From: an uncultured Ruminococcus sp. | GTDB lineage: Bacteria > Bacillota > Clostridia > Oscillospirales > Ruminococcaceae | Assembly (NCBI GenBank): GCA_900540005.1 | Contig: UQEM01000011.1 | Span: 1-31,091, forward strand | Direction of reading: 5' to 3' | DNA length: 31,091 bases | Shown: piece after piece, positions 1 to 9,256 of the stretch | Position numbering within the stretch: the first letter of the stretch is position 1 | Layout: every line of letters starts with the position of its first letter | Program-made: the position numbers and the translations under genes | The notes under the pieces: generated by a model | Seen by the model: the letters and a program-made list of their open reading frames with translations, nothing else | The model's database searches: none | Told to the model about the DNA's origin: nothing

Positions 1-18
1 CTCTGCCTTTGGAAACCG

Positions 19-41
19 CTAAAGGGTTAACAACCCTTTAG
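19..41. terminator. Perfect hairpin after the lysis module
   Basis: Two 10-base arms (19-28 and 32-41) are perfect inverted repeats around a 3-base loop. The hairpin lies just past the stop of the leftward endolysin gene, where a terminator is expected. No clear T-run follows on the minus strand (it reads CGGTTTCC), so it may be a weak intrinsic terminator or an RNA-stabilising hairpin. Confidence 0.45.
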
Positions 42-85
42 AATCCCATTATTAGATTTTGACAGCATACCATGCGGCGGTTTTG

Positions 86-823
86 TCAGTTTATAAGCCT
101 GTTCCAGTCGCTGCCTCCGAGATAACCCGTACCGAGTCGGTTAGCCTGCTGAAAGGCGTAGATCGCGCACATTGTTCTTGTTCCCGCGATTCCGTCTGCC
201 GTTCCGCAGTCAAATCCGACAGAGTTCAGTCTCGCCTGAACCCAACGGGTGAGAGGGCCGCTGTCGCCAAGATCAATGGTGTATCTGCGGCACTCCGCGA
301 GAGTTTTTTCTCCTGCGATACCGTCCTCATCAAGGTATGCGCCCTTGTCATTGAGTATCCGCTGGAGCTGCAGGACTGAGCCTTCCTCTGCGGTATCAGA
401 GGAGTAGGTACAGCCCTCGTTATTGGGTATACCCGACTTGTCACAAACATTTACGACCTGCGCTCCCTTGCGGAACTCCCTGCGTATCTCATAGTGGCAG
501 TGACTTCCCGTACTTCGCCCCGTACTGCCCTCAATGCCGAGGATATCGCCGATTTTTACATTTTCGCCGACCTGCATCCGAATTCCCGAGAGATGACCGA
601 AGTAATAGTACAAGCTGTCATTGCCGAGAATGCACACATACTGCCCGAAACCCTGCTTGTGGTCGGCAGGATTTTCCCAACCTGCAAAACGTATCTTTCC
701 CTCAGCCGTGCTGTGGATCTCCTTTGAATCCCTGCCCACGAGGTCTATGCCGTCATGGGTGGGATTTGAAGCAGGGCGGAATCCCTGCGAGATGAAGAAT
801 CTGCCTGTGTATGGACTGTTCAT
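86..823 (-). CDS. Phage-type endolysin: M23 metallopeptidase with C-terminal peptidoglycan-binding repeats
   Basis: A 245-residue protein. The N-terminal half is an M23/LytM endopeptidase that would cleave peptide cross-bridges of peptidoglycan. The zinc ligands are visible: H23 and D27 in HDGID, H77 in the FGH motif, and the HxH pair H108/H110. Residues about 145-245 carry two copies of a PG_binding_1-like repeat, each with the DGIAG turn, which should anchor the enzyme to the wall. There is no signal peptide, as usual for an endolysin released by a holin. The start codon overlaps the stop of the holin gene (TGATG), so the two are translationally coupled. It is the last gene of the leftward lysis module. 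A domesticated autolysin is the alternative. Confidence 0.85.
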   Translation of the reverse strand: MNSPYTGRFFISQGFRPASNPTHDGIDLVGRDSKEIHSTAEGKIRFAGWENPADHKQGFGQYVCILGNDSLYYYFGHLSGIRMQVGENVKIGDILGIEGSTGRSTGSHCHYEIRREFRKGAQVVNVCDKSGIPNNEGCTYSSDTAEEGSVLQLQRILNDKGAYLDEDGIAGEKTLAECRRYTIDLGDSGPLTRWVQARLNSVGFDCGTADGIAGTRTMCAIYAFQQANRLGTGYLGGSDWNRLIN

Positions 824-1041
824 CAGTTGTCGCTCCTTTCGCTGTTTTTACGATACTGTGTGCCGAAATAAAAGCTGATCACGACGGTGAAAACTGTCAG
901 GAACTGCTCAGATGTGATTTTTCCGCGCAGGCTGAGAACTGCGAAAACGACCGTCATTGTCAGCGTTACCACGGACTTTACGTCCAGAAGCTTTATAAGC
1001 TTTTCTTTAATGGGTATCACGCTCCCTGAGCTGGATTTCAA
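823..1041 (-). CDS. Small phage holin-like membrane protein
   Basis: A 72-residue protein with two hydrophobic stretches: about residues 20-37 (VVTLTMTVVFAVLSL) and 47-60 (FLTVFTVVISFYFGT). A short charged hinge separates them, and the tail is basic and hydrophilic. This is the layout of small Firmicute phage holins, which form the membrane lesion that releases endolysin. The gene sits directly upstream of, and overlaps, the endolysin gene. The start is uncertain. The longest frame begins with TTG at 1041 without a clear ribosome site; GTG at 1020 is an alternative. The 5' end overlaps the preceding coiled-coil gene. Confidence 0.7.
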   Translation of the reverse strand: MKSSSGSVIPIKEKLIKLLDVKSVVTLTMTVVFAVLSLRGKITSEQFLTVFTVVISFYFGTQYRKNSERSDN

Positions 1042-1225
1042 CGGCTATCAGCCGTTCGTTGAGGTGGTTGTGCTGGTCTATCCGAGCGGCTTGCTTTGTA
1101 AGCTCCTCCTTTACCGCGTCGAGTTTCGCGGCGAGGACGGCTACCTGCTTGTTGTTGGAAATGACCGAGCCTGCAAAGCCGCCTGCTGCCGCAATAAGCG
1201 CGATTATAATATCTGTCCAGTTCAT
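1007..1225 (-). CDS. XhlA/holin-accessory-like membrane protein with coiled coil
   Basis: A 72-residue protein starting at ATG 1225, preceded by GGAGAC on the minus strand. Residues about 4-22 are one hydrophobic segment (IIIALIAAAGGFAGSVI). The rest is a charged helix with heptad-like spacing (LAAKLDAVKEELTKQAARID), predicted to form a coiled coil. This is the shape of XhlA-type haemolysin/holin-accessory proteins coded next to holins in Gram-positive phages. It lies between the 260-residue structural-type gene and the holin. A longer frame upstream of 1225 overlaps the preceding gene and has no ribosome site, so I use 1225. Confidence 0.65.
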   Translation of the reverse strand: MNWTDIIIALIAAAGGFAGSVISNNKQVAVLAAKLDAVKEELTKQAARIDQHNHLNERLIAVEIQLRERDTH

Positions 1226-1236
1226 GTGCCGTCTCC

Positions 1237-2019
1237 TCAGTTTACAACGTGGTAGTTGGATCTTATCCACGCGAGATTTTTTTCGACTTCGCTGTCGCTG
1301 TGATAAGCCGTGGCGGCTGCGACAAATTTGATATAGCTTTTGACCCATGATGAAGTGAAATCGGACGGAGTGCCTGACGTTCTGTTGCAGTTACACTCGA
1401 CTCTCATGCTCCAGTCGGAGGGCTTTGGGTCGGTCTTTATGCTCTGATAATAGTAGGGCAGCTTTATACCTGCACTTTCGCAGGTTACACAGCCGTTTGC
1501 GTGATTGTATCGGATACAGCTAAGGTACGGACTGCCGCTGTGGTCTGTTATCGTACCGTGGCAGGTAGAGAAAATATCCATGTTGGAACTGCTGCTGTTT
1601 CCGTTGCTGAGTTCGCGCCATTGGTTGCTGTGCATGAAGCTCCAGTTGTCCTTGCCGTCGGAACTTCCTACGAGATAGTGCGACCATGTGGCGTAGTAGT
1701 CCTTTGCGGTGGTGATGATATACACCGTGAAGTCGTCAGTGTTGAAGTTGAAACCGCTGAAAAGCGGCTCGTTGGCGTTCATGCATACGCCGTAACTCTG
1801 GTGATATACGCTTGCTCCGGTATATACCTTGCCGAATGTTGTGTCAGTCCATGTGCTTTTCTGAGCGTCAAAATCAGCAAGGTGAAGAACTGATCTCAGA
1901 CCGCGTGTGACCGGAAGTCCGCTGTTCGGCGGCGGAAAGAGTTTTCTTGCAAGGAGCAGGGTGCGGCTGTCAGGAGCTTTGTCGGTCTTGCCCGCTTTCA
2001 GAATATCGTATAGCTGCAT
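1237..2019 (-). CDS. Phage structural-type protein of unknown function
   Basis: A 260-residue protein I do not recognise at family level. It has no signal peptide or membrane segment. It is rich in aromatic residues, Ser, Thr and Asn, with several cysteines in the second half (for example ECNCNR), and the central part looks like a beta-rich, lectin-like fold. Position is the best clue: it lies between a small tail-type accessory protein and the holin genes, where Firmicute prophages carry baseplate, tail-fibre or tail-tip proteins. The gap to the 2021-2239 gene is one base, so translation is probably coupled. A receptor-binding or tail-fibre role is inference only. Confidence 0.55.
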   Translation of the reverse strand: MQLYDILKAGKTDKAPDSRTLLLARKLFPPPNSGLPVTRGLRSVLHLADFDAQKSTWTDTTFGKVYTGASVYHQSYGVCMNANEPLFSGFNFNTDDFTVYIITTAKDYYATWSHYLVGSSDGKDNWSFMHSNQWRELSNGNSSSSNMDIFSTCHGTITDHSGSPYLSCIRYNHANGCVTCESAGIKLPYYYQSIKTDPKPSDWSMRVECNCNRTSGTPSDFTSSWVKSYIKFVAAATAYHSDSEVEKNLAWIRSNYHVVN

Positions 2020-2020
2020 A

Positions 2021-2239
2021 TCAGTCGCCTCCGCTCTGATTTACCCATTCGCCCGTGCTCTTGAGTGCATAGAATTCTCCGTTTGAGATGTCCCACGCAA
2101 CAGAACCCTGAGCGAGCGTTCTGTCACTGAGTGATACTGCGGTGGGAAGTTCCTCTGCGGTGTCCACGCAAAGCTCGGCGAAAACTGTCGGCTTTCCGTC
2201 CTCAAAGCGGATAAACTTTTCATTGATGATAGATAACAT
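2021..2239 (-). CDS. Small phage accessory protein
   Basis: A 72-residue acidic protein with no membrane segment. The central WDISNGEFYALKSTGEW region resembles small proteins often coded near tail or lysis genes of Firmicute prophages; I cannot name a family. The start at 2239 is well supported by a near-consensus AAAGGAGG ribosome site at 2247-2254 on the minus strand. It is the first gene of the five-gene leftward module. Confidence 0.6.
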   Translation of the reverse strand: MLSIINEKFIRFEDGKPTVFAELCVDTAEELPTAVSLSDRTLAQGSVAWDISNGEFYALKSTGEWVNQSGGD

Positions 2240-2533
2240 TGTTTTTCCTCCTTTAAAAAATCGGGTACCTGTAAGGGGTCAGAAAAAGGGGGCGATTCAA
2301 TGGGAAACCGTTGAATATTGAAAAATGTTTACAAAAAGTTCAAATATCATGCGATATTACCGCGAGTTTTTTCTTTCATTTCAGAAAAATATCACATAGT
2401 TTTCATTTGAGGGTTCTATAATACAACCATAGACAAAAGGAAAGGGCAAAGGATCACATAAGACAGTTGATTCGCAAAAAAGACACAAGTGCCCTGCTAA
2501 ATATGCCATCTTCATTTTCATATAAACCACCCT
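2240..2533. other. Intergenic stretch upstream of the lysis module
   Basis: This is AT-rich and has no convincing gene. It holds the ribosome site and a possible promoter for the leftward lysis module. An 82-residue open frame on the minus strand (2381-2629) runs through two strong terminators and has no ribosome site, so I do not call it. Confidence 0.5.
2315..2343 (-). promoter_or_regulatory. Possible promoter of the lysis module
   Basis: On the minus strand, TTGAAC (2338-2343) and CAATAT (2315-2320) are separated by 17 bases, upstream of the 2239 start. Both boxes are imperfect, so this is a weak candidate. If real, the lysis genes are transcribed independently of any phage late operon. 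Confidence 0.3.
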
Positions 2534-2574
2534 AAAACGACAAAGGCTCCCTTCATGGGAGCTTTTGCCGTTTT
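2534..2574. terminator. Bidirectional intrinsic terminator (second of a tandem pair)
   Basis: An 18-base stem (2534-2551 with 2557-2574) has one mismatch and one wobble, a 5-base loop and T-rich flanks on both strands. It follows the first gph terminator, so leftward readthrough from the queA-tgt operon meets a second stop before the phage module. Confidence 0.85.
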
Positions 2575-2586
2575 TAACGCATAAAA

Positions 2587-2621
2587 ATACCGCACGGGAG
2601 TTTTCCTGTGCGGTATCGTTT
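2587..2621. terminator. Bidirectional intrinsic terminator of the alkD-queA-tgt-gph operon
   Basis: A 13-base stem (2587-2599 with 2604-2616) has a 4-base loop. T-runs follow on the plus strand (GTTTTTATT) and on the minus strand (TTTTTAT). It lies just past the gph stop codon. Confidence 0.88.
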
Positions 2622-4477
<1,856 letters not shown>

Positions 4478-4500
4478 TCAGCGTTTGCGCCGACAGGTTA

Positions 4501-4875
4501 TCAGTCCATATGGTATAGTTCTTCTGTCTCGGGGAATGTTGATCTGCGCTTTTCGTAATAACCTATGAGATTACCGTTTTCATCGCGCAGAGCAACTGCG
4601 TACATATCTGTCTGTGAAGCCTCATTTCTGTATGTGTATACCCAGTTGTTGTCGGGGGATTCGCTGAACCATGAAACTATGGCTTCGATACGGCTCTGAG
4701 TTTCAACGCTCAGATACTGCATGAGCGATTTGCCGATGAGGTCAGCTCCTCCGAGGTCGCTGAATTTCTCTATAGCGACTTTATTCATATATACAATAAT
4801 GTGATTTGTATCGCAGATAACTATTTGGTTCATATCTGTTTCAACAAAGGCGCGCAGATATTTATCTATTTCCAT
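4501..4875 (-). CDS. Stand-alone PAS-domain protein in the queuosine operon
   Basis: A 124-residue protein made almost entirely of one PAS domain. The N-terminal helix is followed by the sheet start IVICDTNHIIVYMNKVA, then an ADLIGKSL motif, and a C-terminal strand segment with the LRDENGNLIGYY motif typical of PAS cores. No kinase, GGDEF, HTH or membrane segment is attached, so it must act by binding a ligand or a partner. The start is preceded by GGAGGG. It sits between queA (25-base gap) and tgt, so it is co-transcribed with tRNA-modification genes. Its function is unknown. Confidence 0.8.
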   Translation of the reverse strand: MEIDKYLRAFVETDMNQIVICDTNHIIVYMNKVAIEKFSDLGGADLIGKSLMQYLSVETQSRIEAIVSWFSESPDNNWVYTYRNEASQTDMYAVALRDENGNLIGYYEKRRSTFPETEELYHMD

Positions 4876-4900
4876 TGCTGTTTTATTTCCCTCCGTGTGC

Positions 4901-5932
4901 TTAAAGGATCAGCATACAGTCGCCGAAACTGAAAAAGCGGTAACGCTCGTTTACTGCGATCTTGTATGCGTTCATTGTGTTTTCATAGCCCATGAATGCC
5001 GAAACGAGCATGATGAGCGTACTTTCGGGAAGGTGGAAGTTGGTGATAAGCCCGTCAATGCACTTGAACTCATAGCCGGGATAGATGAATATATCCGTGT
5101 AGCCCTCATGAGCGGAAATGTCGCCGAAGAATGTGGCAACGCTTTCAAGAGTGCGGCAGGCTGTAGTTCCGACAGCAATGACTCTGCCGCCATTTTTCTT
5201 GGTCTCGTTGATGAGGTCGGCGGTTTCCTGCGGCAGGAAGTAGTGCTCGCTGTGCATTTTGTGGTTGAGTACGTTGTCCTCCTTGACGGGGCGGAAAGTT
5301 CCGAGACCGACATGGAGAGTTACGAAAGCGGTCTTGATACCGCGCGCGTGAAGCTCATCAAGAAGTTCGGGCGTAAAGTGAAGTCCCGCAGTCGGAGCTG
5401 CCGCAGAGCCGAGTTCGCGCGAGTAGACTGTCTGGTAGCGCTCCTTATCAGCAAGTTTTTCCGTAATATAAGGCGGCAGCGGCATTTGTCCCACATCTTC
5501 AAGAGCGGTGAAAAAGTTTCCCTCGCACTCGAATTTTACGATTCGGTTGCCGTCGTCCCTGACTTCAATGACCTCGGCGATGAGTCTGCCTCCGCCGAAC
5601 GAGAATCTTGTGCCGACCTTTGCTTTTTTGCCGGGGCGGCAGATTATCTCCCAGATCTTGTCTCCCTTCTGCTCAAGCAGGAGGAATTCGATGAATGTGC
5701 CGTTACCGATCTTTTCACCGTACAGACGTGCGGGGATAACTCGCGAATCATTCATTACGAGCAAGTCACCCTCTTTGAGATGAGCGCATAAATTATAGAA
5801 ATGGTCGTGGATAATGCCGCCGCCTTTTCGGTCAACGCACATCATCCTTGAGGCACTTCGCGGCTCGACAGGAGTCTGCGCTATAAGCTCCTCGGGAAGC
5901 TCATAGAAAAAATCGGATTTAAGAAGTTCCAT
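4901..5932 (-). CDS. queA: S-adenosylmethionine:tRNA ribosyltransferase-isomerase
   Basis: A 343-residue enzyme that transfers and isomerises the ribosyl group of SAM onto preQ1-34 in tRNA to give epoxyqueuosine. Family signatures are clear: the [16 protein letters not shown] start, [10 protein letters not shown], the [16 protein letters not shown] block (here [12 protein letters not shown]), [10 protein letters not shown], and [11 protein letters not shown] near the C-terminus. Length is typical. The start at 5932 follows AAAAGGAG; this site overlaps the end of the alkD-like gene upstream, which stops only 14 bases away. PAS and tgt follow. Confidence 0.97.
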   Translation of the reverse strand: MELLKSDFFYELPEELIAQTPVEPRSASRMMCVDRKGGGIIHDHFYNLCAHLKEGDLLVMNDSRVIPARLYGEKIGNGTFIEFLLLEQKGDKIWEIICRPGKKAKVGTRFSFGGGRLIAEVIEVRDDGNRIVKFECEGNFFTALEDVGQMPLPPYITEKLADKERYQTVYSRELGSAAAPTAGLHFTPELLDELHARGIKTAFVTLHVGLGTFRPVKEDNVLNHKMHSEHYFLPQETADLINETKKNGGRVIAVGTTACRTLESVATFFGDISAHEGYTDIFIYPGYEFKCIDGLITNFHLPESTLIMLVSAFMGYENTMNAYKIAVNERYRFFSFGDCMLIL

Positions 5933-5946
5933 TTATTATGCTCCTT

Positions 5947-6633
5947 TTAAATTTTGTATGTTCGCAGAAATTTTTTCTGCTCATCGGTAATGCGAAAGCT
6001 CTCGACAGATTTTTGTATCGACTTGTTGTTTGTCCACTTATCAAGGCGGTGCTGAGTTATGTAGGGGAGCACCTCGTCATAGTTCTTTGCAAGAGCGGTC
6101 GCAAAATACCATGCCCTCATCATGTTTATGTAGTATTCGTCGGAATGCACGTCAGCTACCATGTCAGCGTACTTTGTGTCGAAGTTTTCGCCGAGGAAGT
6201 GGCGCATAAGCATACCTATGCCGAACCTCACGGTGTATGTTTGCTCCGAGCCTAGCCACTTAACGATGTGCGGCATAAGTTCGTCGCGGTGCTTTGCGAA
6301 TATCTTGGGCAAAAGCTGGTCGCAGGTCGCCCAGTTGTCGATGCAGGGGAGAAAAGCCTCGGTTTCCGCGATACACACAGAGAAGTCCTTTTCAAGCGAT
6401 ATTATCAGCGCGTGAAGCTGGTTTTCGTCAAAGTATCTGTGCGGAAGGTCAGTAAGAAATTCGTCCGTATCGCTGCGCTGCGCGATCTCCTTTGCAAGCT
6501 TTCTGAGAACCGGAGTGCGGACTCCGATAAAATCCTCGAGCCTTAGCGACGGCGTGAGATTTGCCTGAAACGCTGCAAATTTTTCGTCCCTCAGTTCAAA
6601 GAGCCTGTCTCGTATATCTTCTGAAATGCTCAT
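5947..6633 (-). CDS. DNA alkylation repair protein, AlkD/HEAT-like family
   Basis: A 228-residue, all-helical protein of the AlkC/AlkD family, whose studied members remove N3- and N7-alkyl purines from DNA. Recognisable stretches are the GVRTPVLRKLAKEI motif near residue 36 and the central CIDNWATCDQL block. Repeated helices such as VRFGIGMLMRHFL and MMRAWYFATALA fit the HEAT-like fold. I choose the ATG at 6633 because AAAGGA sits about 8 bases upstream and the length then fits the family. A longer frame back to 6798 runs into the asd leader on the other strand. It is the first gene of the operon leading into queA. Confidence 0.85.
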   Translation of the reverse strand: MSISEDIRDRLFELRDEKFAAFQANLTPSLRLEDFIGVRTPVLRKLAKEIAQRSDTDEFLTDLPHRYFDENQLHALIISLEKDFSVCIAETEAFLPCIDNWATCDQLLPKIFAKHRDELMPHIVKWLGSEQTYTVRFGIGMLMRHFLGENFDTKYADMVADVHSDEYYINMMRAWYFATALAKNYDEVLPYITQHRLDKWTNNKSIQKSVESFRITDEQKKFLRTYKI

Positions 6634-6678
6634 GGTGATCATCCTTTCGCATATGAAGTTTCGCGGTGTGAAATTATT

Positions 6679-6707
6679 TTCATAAATACTTAAAAAACTG
6701 TTGACAA
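6679..6707 (-). promoter_or_regulatory. Candidate promoter of the alkD-queA-PAS-tgt-gph operon
   Basis: On the minus strand TTGTCA (6702-6707) and TATGAA (6679-6684) are separated by 17 bases. The -35 box lies on the complement of the asd -35 box, so the two divergent promoters share these bases. The -10 box is weak, hence moderate confidence. Confidence 0.45.
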
Positions 6708-6729
6708 CATGGAATATAAGTGATATTAT
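6701..6729 (+). promoter_or_regulatory. Strong promoter of the lysine-biosynthesis operon
   Basis: A perfect TTGACA (6701-6706), a 17-base spacer and TATTAT (6724-6729). The predicted start near 6736 falls just before the first stem of the lysine riboswitch at 6739. Confidence 0.88.
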
Positions 6730-6738
6730 ATAAACTAA

Positions 6739-6899
6739 GGCAGAGGTGCGGCTGAGAAGAGTAACTGTTTGCGGGATAACCGATCCAATGGCAGACAAGT
6801 GAAAGGCAAAGCCGCCGAAGAGCGGTTTTTGGTAAATTCCCCTCTGGTTTCAGGCTCAACAGGTCTGTGACTGTCATCATGCTATGGTGGAGAGCTGTC
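6739..6899 (+). promoter_or_regulatory. Lysine riboswitch (L-box) controlling asd
   Basis: The leader carries the conserved L-box cores in order: AGAGGTGC, AGAGTAA, GTGAAAGGCAAAGCCGCCGAAG, a CTCTGG segment, and the closing GGAGAGCTGTC. P1 is formed by 6739-6743 with 6895-6899. The 3' side of P1 overlaps 6899-6906, which can instead pair with 6937-6941 plus 6946-6949, the left part of the terminator. This gives the expected switch: bound lysine lets the terminator form, and its absence permits the antiterminator and transcription. The downstream asd gene confirms the ligand logic. Confidence 0.95.
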
Positions 6900-6945
6900 G
6901 GCATACAAAATTATATGCCAACATTTCTATTATAACGTATGATGA

Positions 6946-6975
6946 GCCGGTTTGCAACCGGTTTTCTTATTTTTA
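6946..6975 (+). terminator. Riboswitch-controlled intrinsic terminator
   Basis: The stem CCGGTT (6947-6952) / AACCGG (6956-6961) has a 3-base loop and is followed by a T-rich run TTTTCTTATTTTT. It lies between the L-box and the asd ribosome site, as in transcription-attenuating lysine riboswitches. Confidence 0.9.
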
Positions 6976-7003
6976 TGAAAAATTTTTTGAAGGAGTATCT
7001 AAC

Positions 7004-8083
7004 ATGAAACAGTATGACGTAGGTATAATCGGCGCTACGGGTATGGTCGGACAGAGATTTGCAACTCTTCTTGAGAATCACCCGTGGTTCAATGTAAAGG
7101 TTCTTGCAGCTTCTCCCAGAAGCGCAGGTCAGACATATGAGCAGGCAGCAGGTTCACGCTGGAAGATGGCTGTTCCTATGCCCGAGGCTATGAAGAACAT
7201 GGTTCTTCTTGACGCTACATCGGATATTGAAAAAATTGCAGGCATGGTTGACTTCTGCTTCTGCGCAGTTGACATGAAAAAGGACGAGATCAAGGCTCTT
7301 GAGGAGGCTTACGCTAAGGCTGAGTGCCCCATTGTTTCAAACAACTCCGCACACAGATTCACACCTGATGTTCCTATGGTCGTTCCGGAGATCAATCCCG
7401 ACCACATCGAGATAATCAAGGCACAGCGCAAGCGCCTTGGCACAAAGAGAGGATTCATCGCAGTTAAGTCCAACTGCTCGATCCAGAGCTATGTTCCTGC
7501 ACTCCACCCGCTGAGAAAGTTCGGTCTCAAGAACGTTCTTGCGTGCACATATCAGGCAATTTCCGGCGCAGGAAAGAACTTTGAGACATGGCCCGAAATG
7601 GTAGATAACCTCATTCCCTACATCGGCGGCGAGGAAGAAAAGTCCGAGCAGGAGCCTCTCAAGGTATGGGGCAGGATTGAGGGCAACGAGATCGTCAAGG
7701 CTGAAACCCCCAACATCACAACACAGTGCCTGCGCGTTCCTGTTTCAGACGGACACACGGCTGCTGTTTTCGTAAGCTTTGACCAGAAGCCCACAAAGGA
7801 CGAGATACTTAAGCTCTGGGCTGATTTCAAGGGCGTTCCGCAGGAACTCGAACTCCCCAGCGCACCCAAGCAGTTCATTCACTACTTTGAGGAGAATGAC
7901 CGTCCGCAGGCTAAGCTTGACAGAAATCTTGAGGGCGGAATGGCAGTTTCGACAGGACGTCTCCGCGAAGATACACAGTACGACTATAAATTCGTTTGCC
8001 TCTCGCACAACACACTCAGAGGTGCAGCAGGCGGCGGAGTTCTCCTTGCTGAGCTTCTTGCGGCAAAGGGATATTTTGACTGA
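7004..8083 (+). CDS. asd: Aspartate-semialdehyde dehydrogenase
   Basis: A 359-residue NADP-dependent enzyme that reduces aspartyl phosphate to aspartate semialdehyde, the branch point to lysine/DAP, threonine and methionine. The N-terminal Rossmann motif GATGMVGQRF, the catalytic cysteine in SNCS, and the ISGAGKNFETWPEM and VPVSDGHTA motifs are visible. These place it in the archaeal/fungal-type Asd branch, which also occurs in Firmicutes. The true start is ATG 7004 after AAGGAG; the frame open further upstream lies in the riboswitch and terminator. It is the first gene after the L-box, with dapA 68 bases downstream. Confidence 0.97.
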   Translation: MKQYDVGIIGATGMVGQRFATLLENHPWFNVKVLAASPRSAGQTYEQAAGSRWKMAVPMPEAMKNMVLLDATSDIEKIAGMVDFCFCAVDMKKDEIKALEEAYAKAECPIVSNNSAHRFTPDVPMVVPEINPDHIEIIKAQRKRLGTKRGFIAVKSNCSIQSYVPALHPLRKFGLKNVLACTYQAISGAGKNFETWPEMVDNLIPYIGGEEEKSEQEPLKVWGRIEGNEIVKAETPNITTQCLRVPVSDGHTAAVFVSFDQKPTKDEILKLWADFKGVPQELELPSAPKQFIHYFEENDRPQAKLDRNLEGGMAVSTGRLREDTQYDYKFVCLSHNTLRGAAGGGVLLAELLAAKGYFD

Positions 8084-8151
8084 TCACCCGTCTTTACAAG
8101 CATATTATTTCTGCTAAGACGGCTGTAAATTTATGAAGGGAGAACCACGGT

Positions 8152-9042
8152 ATGAAAAATACTATTTTTACGGGTGCAGGCATTGCCATCATCACACCTA
8201 TGAACGCAGACGGTTCGATCAATTATCAGGGTCTCGGCGACCTTATTGAGAACCAGATCGCAAACGGTACTGACGCTATTATTATCTGCGGAACGACCGG
8301 CGAGGCTTCCACAATGACTGATGAGGAGCACCTCGAATGCATCAGATTTGCTGTTGAAAAGACAGCAGGCAGGATCCCAGTAATTGCAGGCACGGGAAGC
8401 AACGACACCCGCTATGCTATCGAGCTTTCCAAGGAAGCCGAGGCTGTAGGCGTTGACGGACTTCTTCTCGTTACACCTTATTACAACAAGACTACTCAGC
8501 GCGGACTTATCGCACACTTTACCGCAATTGCAGACGCTGTGAATGTACCGATAATCCTCTACAATATTCCCGGACGCACAGGCGTAAACATGGAAGTTGC
8601 AACTGTAAAGAAACTCGCTGAGCACAGAAACATCGCTGCTATCAAGGAAGCAAGCGGCAACATCAGCTATGCAGCAAAGCTTATCGCTGCCTGCGGCGAC
8701 AACATTGACGTTTACAGCGGAAACGATGACATGGTAGTTCCGCTTGTATCTCTCGGCGGCAAGGGCGTAATTTCGGTTGCTTCGCACGTTATTCCCAAGC
8801 AGATGCACGATATGGTACAGTATTGTCTCGACAACAATTTTGCCGAGGCAACAAAGCTCCAGATAGAGTACCTTGACCTCATAAACAGCCTCTTTATCGA
8901 GGTAAATCCGATCCCCGTCAAGGAAGCACTGAACATGATGGGCGTAAATGTCGGCCCGTGCCGTATGCCTCTTTACGAGATGAGCGACGAGCATAAGGCT
9001 GTACTCCGCGCATCACTCGAAAAGCACGGTCTTATCAAGTAA
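8152..9042 (+). CDS. dapA: 4-hydroxy-tetrahydrodipicolinate synthase
   Basis: A 296-residue class I aldolase-fold enzyme that condenses pyruvate with aspartate semialdehyde, the first committed step to DAP and lysine. Hallmarks are GTTGEASTM, the catalytic tyrosine in PYYNKTTQRGL, YNIPGRTG, and the Schiff-base lysine in AIKEASG. Length is standard. The start follows GAAGGGAG. It is the second gene of the lysine-controlled operon, downstream of asd. Confidence 0.97.
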   Translation: MKNTIFTGAGIAIITPMNADGSINYQGLGDLIENQIANGTDAIIICGTTGEASTMTDEEHLECIRFAVEKTAGRIPVIAGTGSNDTRYAIELSKEAEAVGVDGLLLVTPYYNKTTQRGLIAHFTAIADAVNVPIILYNIPGRTGVNMEVATVKKLAEHRNIAAIKEASGNISYAAKLIAACGDNIDVYSGNDDMVVPLVSLGGKGVISVASHVIPKQMHDMVQYCLDNNFAEATKLQIEYLDLINSLFIEVNPIPVKEALNMMGVNVGPCRMPLYEMSDEHKAVLRASLEKHGLIK

Positions 9043-9256
9043 ACCTGATCGTAAAAAGCCGCCTTGCAGCCATGCGTTATTGTCTGCGCTGTCGGGCGGT
9101 GCGGTTTCAGAACCTGTCCGCATAGGCATAAACGCGCGGTTTATCGGCAAATTTCGCCGCAGACTGCGTTAAAATGCCTGCGGCAAGATAATTGCTCACG
9201 CACATCTCGCCCATGCGGATAGGTTCAATTTAATATCTACAGGAAGTGAATCTATT
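9043..9256 (+). other. Structured spacer between dapA and dapB
   Basis: This 214-base gap has no open frame but has unusual symmetry. A 17-base arm at 9110-9126 is the inverted repeat of 9210-9226 with two mismatches. Inside it, 9156-9162 pairs perfectly with 9178-9184, and a smaller AAAC/GTTT hairpin lies near 9130-9142. It could be a processed or regulatory RNA segment within the operon, or a small fold-back repeat element. No T-run follows, so it is not an obvious terminator. Confidence 0.55.

Noticed and set aside
4895..5791. A 298-residue open frame on the plus strand
   Set aside because: It lies antisense to queA, whose motifs are unmistakable, and has no ribosome site or recognisable domain.
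5933..5946. A preQ1 riboswitch before queA
   Set aside because: Only 14 bases separate queA from the upstream gene, leaving no room for an aptamer.
6884..7003. An upstream extension of asd
   Set aside because: The extra 40 codons lie in the riboswitch and terminator; the ribosome site and family alignment place the start at 7004.
8131..8994. A 287-residue open frame on the minus strand, Cys- and Val-rich
   Set aside because: It is the mirror of dapA; its composition is typical of antisense translation.
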